This document shows positions 58,951-64,000 of a stretch of 64,000 nt of DNA, piece by piece. The stretch comes from Punica granatum (lineage: Eukaryota > Streptophyta > Magnoliopsida > Myrtales > Lythraceae). A model generated the notes under the pieces. That model worked only from the letters and a program-made list of their open reading frames with translations, had not been told where the DNA came from and ran no database searches. Made by a program: the position numbers and the translations under genes. The stretch is from NCBI RefSeq assembly GCF_007655135.1, contig NW_022204091.1, forward strand, positions 1 through 64,000, read 5' to 3'. How positions within the stretch are numbered: position 1 is the stretch's first letter; every line of letters starts with the position of its first letter.

Positions 58951-59923
58951 CAACAGTGATGACAATCATGCTACCCCTGCTATATAATTTTGGGGCTCTG
59001 GTATTCAACCACGACTATATCAGACGAACTGAACAACCAATGCAAGCACTGGCCCATCAGTTTAGCACTATCAAAGGTCTAATATAGTTCACAGAAGCCT
59101 GTATCCTCCCAGCCCAAGTAAAGAATACACTTCTATTAAATGTTTTGACACAAATGCATTGAGGGGATCCGAACTCGGGACTTTGAAGTTACCAAACTAT
59201 ATGAGTAAACTTGAAACCACTATGCTAACACCTTTGGTAGTTCGTGGGTTAGTAGTCAATTGCAATGCTCCACCTTAAAGAGGTGATAACAACCTCACCC
59301 AAGGGGTGTTTATGCCACTCCCAAAAACGATTTCCAATTTCGTTTTAAATGTGGTGAAAAATGATAAGTTGTGATTTTTTTTTATAAAAAAGTTAATGTT
59401 GAATTTGAATATTACGGCAAAGTTCACGATTACTTGAATCATTTACCCTTTTTCTTTATTTCTCTGAATTTTTAATTTTTTTAATGATGTGGCATGCCGA
59501 ATGAATTGTCTATTGCCACCCGGCGTCCATTAAATGCCAAGTTTTTATAATTAACGGAAATATTAACTGATGCTATTTGCCCAAAAAAAACAGTTCATAA
59601 TAAGTAAGAAAAAATGGACTAATTTCGTGACTATCGGAGTCATTTAAAAAAAAAAATCAAGGACTATTCATGAGGCAGTCTCAACTAGCGCTGTCAAAAT
59701 TAACCAAAATTCAGAACTGAGCTGTGGAACCGGACAGAACCGAACTGAACTAAACCATTTCAAACCGAACCATTCAAACCGTTTCATTTTTGGTGTGGCT
59801 CGGCAGGGCAGAAGAGCTTACTTATACTACGTCAACATAATATTATGTTCTTCATCCATCAGGAGGAAGGGAAACCTCAAGCAAAGTATCATCATTATAT
59901 GTAAATGTGATTGAGAGTTTTAC

Positions 59924-59966
59924 AATATATATATATATATATAAACTCTCTCTCTATATATATATA
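59924..59966. repeat. TA/TC microsatellite
   Basis: (AT)n is followed by ctctctctc and then another (TA)n. Confidence 0.9.
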
Positions 59967-60423
59967 GGGGTGGGTTGATAGGTTGACTTTCCAATATATC
60001 TAAATGGAAATACTTCAGAAGTAAAAAGTCACTTATAATCATTAATTTTTACCAATTACTTAAAATTTCATCATTTAAAGTTTAGTCAAATCAAATGCCA
60101 TCTTGAAATATGCTTTTGCAGTCATTAATCGTATTCAGTGCGTAGATGTTACTAGATGAAAAGATATTATCTAGGATCTGTATATATCTGTACACACACA
60201 CACAATACAAAGTGGTACGGTACTTCTTAACTGGTAAACTAAAGTTTGACTGGTCACATACAGCCACCAGCATGCCCTACAGTTTGTATTGTCCGTCTTA
60301 ACGGAGTGGCGCGGTCATTTTCCGGAAAGATAAACAATGTTGTATCTTGTTTGTGTAAAATTTCCTTGTTCTATTTGGTCTCTGAAAGCGGGTCAGTGGC
60401 TGATAATAAAGAGAGAAACTAAA

Positions 60424-60433
60424 GATTAGTCAA
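60424..60433. repeat. LINE target-site duplication, left copy
   Basis: GATTAGTCAA is repeated at 63959-63968, directly after the poly(A). Adjacent A residues make the exact length ambiguous (10-13 bp). Confidence 0.75.
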
Positions 60434-60491
60434 ATTTAGTCAAAACTAGTCAATATATCCATTTATTGGTAAATGTTCCCAAAGGAGTTGG

Positions 60492-63400
60492 TTGGGTTGC
60501 TTTGACTTTGTTTATGCTTCAAATGACTTGTCGGAAAGAAGGGTGTTATGGCATGATCTGCAGACTTTAACAGTGGGTATGAGGTATAGTTGGATGTTGA
60601 TGGGTGATTTCAATGCAATTAAAGAATTAGAAGAGGCCAAAGTAGTTGGGAGGGAAATTGTTGTTGATCAAAGTATAAGAGAATTTGCAGACTTCATTAG
60701 CACATCGGAGCTTAAGGATCACCCCTATACCGGCTGTTTTTTCACATGGAGCAACAAAAGACAGGAGGGGTTTCAAGCTAGGAAGATTGACAGAGCGTTG
60801 GTTAATGACTTATGGTTTCAACGGGATATTGCCTCAACAGTGGAATTTCTTTCTCCCGGAATTTCTGATCATAGCCCTATCATGTTGAGATTTGGTGCCA
60901 AAGAGAATGCGGGCCCAAAGCCTTTTAAGTTTTTCCATTTCTGGACTGAGCATCCAGAGTACTTGAAACTTGTGGAACGTGTGTGGATGGAGGTCCAGGA
61001 AGGTAATCCTATGGCAGTGCTTTACAAGAAATTGAGGAATCTAAAGAGACATCTGAAAGATTTCAATAGATCTTACTTTGGGGATGTGCATGCTAAAGTT
61101 GACGCCTTGCAAACTCAACTCGCTCAGATCCAAACTGAAATTCTTGAAAGTAATTGCATGTCTTCTGAAATTATGGAAAAGGAAATCGCTATAAGGGTTG
61201 AGCTATTAGAAGCCATGGATAAAGAGGAGAAGCTACTGAGACAAAAGTCAAGGGTGGCATGGTTAAAAGCGGGGGATCAGAACACTTCTTTCTTTCATAA
61301 GGCAGTGAAGATAAGAAATGCAAGAACCTCCATTCGAGTACTCTACACTAACTCAGGTTCCAAGCTGGAAGATATACATCAAATAAAAGCGGAAGCAGTC
61401 AACTTTTACCAAAGCCTTCTAGGAGAAAAGGATGCAAGCGTAGCGGGCACCTCTGCGACGCAACTTTCTTCTATTCTCAAAAAGAAGATCTCTCAGGCTC
61501 AACAACAACTGCTTGTGTCTCCTATCACAGAAGAGGAAATCAAATCAGCTCTGTTCTCAATGGGAAATGATAAATCACCTGGCCCAGACGGCTTCACGGT
61601 GTATTTTTATAAGCATGCTTGGAGAATTGTTCATAAAGACTTCTTTGCTGCTGTACAACATTACTTTTCGACAGGCGAGCTGCGCAGAGAGGTGAATTCT
61701 ACAATATTAGCACTTGTCCCTAAGAAGGAGAAAGCTGATCGCATGAAGGACTTCCGCCCTATCTCATGCTGCAATGTGGTGTATAAATGCATTACCAAGG
61801 TGATCACCAACAGAATGAAAGGGGTCCTTCCTGATGTTATAAGCCTAAACCAGACAGCTTTTGTGCAGGGCAGGAGAATATCTGACAATGTCTTGCTTGC
61901 TCATGAGCTTGTAAGAAACTACCATAGACAAGGAATAACCCCCCGTTGTGCTATCAAAATTGACCTAATGAAAGCCTTTGACTCCTTGAACTGGGATTTT
62001 ATTCTTAACTGTTTGAAGGTCATGGGATTTCCCCTATCATTTCTCAGATGGATCAAGGGATGTATTACCTCTCCTTACTTTTCAGTGGCTGTCAATGGCT
62101 CCTTATGTGGTTACTTTGCCGGCCAAAGGGGATTGCGACAAGGTGACCCCCTATCACCCTATTTGTTTGTTATTGCCATGGAGGTCTTCTCAAAGCTTTT
62201 GGACACTGCTGCAGACGAAGGCAGAATCGGCTTCCATCCTAGATGTAAGTCTATCAAGCTCACCCATCTCTGCTTTGCTGATGATCTATTCTTGTTCACA
62301 AACGGGTCCAAAGAGTCTCTTGTTGCCATTCTGGAAGTGTTGAACACCTTTTACAACTGGTCTGGGCTCAAGCTGAACCCTGAGAAATCTGAAATCTTCA
62401 CGGGAGGCATCACTGAGGAAGGCATCTCTATATTGGTGAATAGCTCGGGTTTTAAGAAAGGTACTCTTCCTGTGAGATACTTGGGGCTCCCTCTTGTCTC
62501 GGGCAAGCTTTCCACGAAGAACTGCGAGGCTCTTACTGAGAGAATCCTAAAGCGTATAAGGAGTTGGTCTGTGAAACACTTGTCTTACGCGGGACGAGTA
62601 CAGTTGATCAATTCAGTACTTTTCAGCATGGCCAGCTACTGGTGTATCCACTTCATTCTTCCCAAGAAAGTCATAAAGTTGGTGCAGCAGAAGTGCAGAT
62701 CCTTCCTCTGGAAAGGCCTTGAGCAGCATATAGGAGGAGGAAAGCTCGGCTGGGAAACTCTATGTCTTCCAAAGTCTGATGGAGGACTCGGTATCAAGGA
62801 CCTAACCCTGTGGAATAAGGTATGCGTACTCAAAAACCTTTGGTCTCTCCTCGTGCGTTCAGGGTCTCTTTGGGTGGCCTGGGTTGCTAAATATTTAATC
62901 AAAGACCGAAGTATTTGGTCTTTAAGGATACCTGGTGATTGTTCTTGGAACTGGAGAAAACTTTTGCAGCTGAGGACTTTGATGTCTCCCTATATCCGCT
63001 ATTGTGTTGGCCCTGGTACGAATGTATCTTTCTGGTATGACAAGTGGTTACCGGTCGGTTCTTTAATAAACTATTGCACCAGGGGGCTCCAGTGCTTTCC
63101 GTCGATTAGGGAGCACGCAACAGTTAGTTCGATTCTGGTTGATGGATGCTGGCATTGGCCTAGAAGCTCGGATCTGCAAGCTGGCCTGCTCCGTGATCTC
63201 GCTAATGCAATTCAACTCTCTGATCGTGATAGGGTCACATGGACGGCTCACAAATCCGAGACATTTTCTGTTGCTAGTGCGTGGAAATGCTTTAGTCCCA
63301 GAAGCCAGAAGATGGAATGGAGGAACGCAATCTGGTTTGAGGGGCAGTTTCCTCGATCCTCTTTCATTAGCTGGCTTTGTATTCATAATAGATTGAGTAC

Positions 63401-63842
63401 AAAAGATAGGCTTATGAGTTGGAGAATCTCGATTACTGCACCCGAATGCGAATTCTGTAGTTTGGAATTGGAGACCCGAAATCACCTCTTTTTTGAATGC
63501 CCTATCACCCAAGGGATTTGGAGAAGTTTATTAGACCGTGTTGGAATGAACAAACACAATGTCGACTGGAATACGGAACTTTGCTGGGTCTCCTCTCTCC
63601 GTGGAAAGAAGCTGGATATTATTTGTCTTAAACTTCTCTGGACTCACTACATTTACTGCATCTGGAGGGAGAGGAACGACAGGCTCTACCGGAATCAAGT
63701 CTCGCCTCCAACAATTATAATACGAAGGATCTTCTCGGATGTGAAAGCAAAGTTGTCTGTTCTCCCTCGATTCTCATGCAAAATTGCACACTCTATCATT
63801 GCGAGGCATATGTTTCACCATTTTGATACTGCAACTAGTTGA
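60492..63842 (+). CDS. LINE ORF2: endonuclease (partial), reverse transcriptase, zinc-finger tail
   Basis: ORF2 nicks target DNA and copies its RNA in place. The open frame runs upstream to about 60450 without a natural ATG, so the start is set by truncation and 60492 is arbitrary. Numbering from there, residues 1-130 are the C-terminal part of the AP-like endonuclease, with LMGDFNAI (37-43) and SDHSPI (125-130). Its N-terminal catalytic Asn and Glu are lost. The RT spans about 340-620, with NDKSPGPDGF, FRPISCCNVVYK, KIDLMKAFD (D491), GLRQGDPLSPYLF and FADD at 595-598. The C-terminal zinc-binding domain of plant LINEs includes CEFCSLELETRNHLFFEC near residues 975-1000. 1116 codons without a break suggest a young insertion. 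Without ORF1 and a complete endonuclease it should not move by itself. Confidence 0.93.
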   Translation: MGCFDFVYASNDLSERRVLWHDLQTLTVGMRYSWMLMGDFNAIKELEEAKVVGREIVVDQSIREFADFISTSELKDHPYTGCFFTWSNKRQEGFQARKIDRALVNDLWFQRDIASTVEFLSPGISDHSPIMLRFGAKENAGPKPFKFFHFWTEHPEYLKLVERVWMEVQEGNPMAVLYKKLRNLKRHLKDFNRSYFGDVHAKVDALQTQLAQIQTEILESNCMSSEIMEKEIAIRVELLEAMDKEEKLLRQKSRVAWLKAGDQNTSFFHKAVKIRNARTSIRVLYTNSGSKLEDIHQIKAEAVNFYQSLLGEKDASVAGTSATQLSSILKKKISQAQQQLLVSPITEEEIKSALFSMGNDKSPGPDGFTVYFYKHAWRIVHKDFFAAVQHYFSTGELRREVNSTILALVPKKEKADRMKDFRPISCCNVVYKCITKVITNRMKGVLPDVISLNQTAFVQGRRISDNVLLAHELVRNYHRQGITPRCAIKIDLMKAFDSLNWDFILNCLKVMGFPLSFLRWIKGCITSPYFSVAVNGSLCGYFAGQRGLRQGDPLSPYLFVIAMEVFSKLLDTAADEGRIGFHPRCKSIKLTHLCFADDLFLFTNGSKESLVAILEVLNTFYNWSGLKLNPEKSEIFTGGITEEGISILVNSSGFKKGTLPVRYLGLPLVSGKLSTKNCEALTERILKRIRSWSVKHLSYAGRVQLINSVLFSMASYWCIHFILPKKVIKLVQQKCRSFLWKGLEQHIGGGKLGWETLCLPKSDGGLGIKDLTLWNKVCVLKNLWSLLVRSGSLWVAWVAKYLIKDRSIWSLRIPGDCSWNWRKLLQLRTLMSPYIRYCVGPGTNVSFWYDKWLPVGSLINYCTRGLQCFPSIREHATVSSILVDGCWHWPRSSDLQAGLLRDLANAIQLSDRDRVTWTAHKSETFSVASAWKCFSPRSQKMEWRNAIWFEGQFPRSSFISWLCIHNRLSTKDRLMSWRISITAPECEFCSLELETRNHLFFECPITQGIWRSLLDRVGMNKHNVDWNTELCWVSSLRGKKLDIICLKLLWTHYIYCIWRERNDRLYRNQVSPPTIIIRRIFSDVKAKLSVLPRFSCKIAHSIIARHMFHHFDTATS

Positions 63843-63958
63843 CTTGGGAGTAGCTCTTGGGTATTTTTTATTTTACTCCGTATAGAGGAAAATGGTATTG
63901 GTTTCTGATGTAAATTCATCTGTTATCAATGAAGTTTCATCATTTATCCAAAAAAAAA
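63843..63958 (+). other. LINE 3' UTR and A-tail
   Basis: A short untranslated stretch ends in about nine A residues just before the target duplication. Confidence 0.7.
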
Positions 63959-63968
63959 GATTAGTCAA
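63959..63968. repeat. LINE target-site duplication, right copy
   Basis: GATTAGTCAA matches 60424-60433. Confidence 0.75.
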
Positions 63969-64000
63969 TCGGTCATGTTCGTTATCATGGAATGGAAATG

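Larger units (their letters stand above)
58951..60433. other. AT-rich intergenic DNA
   Basis: No credible coding frame. It holds the TA microsatellite at 59924-59966. The words aaccgaac/aaccattcaaaccg repeat near 59730-59790. I see nothing else to name. Confidence 0.5.
60434..63958 (+). mobile_element. 5'-truncated L1-type LINE insertion
   Basis: It lacks ORF1 and the first part of ORF2, and ends in a short A-run (63950-63958). It is flanked by the duplication GATTAGTCAA. 5' truncation, A-tail and a variable-length duplication are the marks of target-primed reverse transcription. Confidence 0.88.

Noticed and set aside
59157..59262. Possible SINE or tRNA-like sequence (ggatccgaactcgggac)
   Set aside because: No A/B box pair, tail or duplication could be identified.

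Overview
The window is plant nuclear DNA, from an angiosperm and most likely a dicot. It is almost entirely transposable elements. I found no ordinary host gene, no rRNA or tRNA gene, and nothing prokaryotic or organellar. The coding sequence is Ty3/gypsy gag-pro-RT-RH-INT of the Tat/Ogre type, with an extra ORF1 upstream of gag and an Arg-type primer site. There is also one 5'-truncated L1-type LINE.

The layout reads as a nest of insertions. (1) Bases 1-38859 are a minus-strand Ogre-like element, here called the host element. It comprises a 33-bp tandem array in its 3' UTR (1-6183), a 3' UTR with stem-loops, integrase, RNase H, RT, a predicted 212-bp intron, protease, gag, a broken ORF1, a leader, a PBS and a 4.86-kb 5' LTR (34002-38859). 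Its 3' LTR lies off the left edge. (2) A 16.6-kb non-coding element with two 5.3-kb LTRs (8434-25044, minus, LARD-like) splits the host's RNase H and integrase coding. It is flanked by a perfect 5-bp duplication, CCTCA. (3) The host element itself sits inside a plus-strand LTR of element B (38860-44304), which is a fused LTR-LTR remnant. (4) B interrupts the last codons of the integrase of a plus-strand element C (44305-51920). C is the same family as the host and has its own 3' UTR, 32-bp array and 5.0-kb LTR. (5) C is inserted in an LTR of element D (51921-57578). D also carries a Mutator-like MITE with a 9-bp duplication, and that MITE carries a shortened solo LTR with a 5-bp duplication, ATGCA.

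Bases 57579-64000 are older intergenic DNA. They hold a long fold-back inverted repeat, a TA microsatellite and a LINE insertion (60434-63958) with an uninterrupted 1116-codon reading frame, a short poly(A) and a target duplication.

The parts fit one picture. The autonomous Ogre-like family (host and C) shares its leader, PBS, 3' UTR stem-loops, 3' UTR tandem repeats and polypurine tract with the non-coding LARD-like element. The latter could therefore be mobilised by proteins of such a family. Two sets of non-coding stem-loops, one in the 3' UTR and one in the LTR, recur between elements with paired base changes. These are the best candidates for undescribed functional structure. All statements rest on reading the sequence; no alignment or database search was run.
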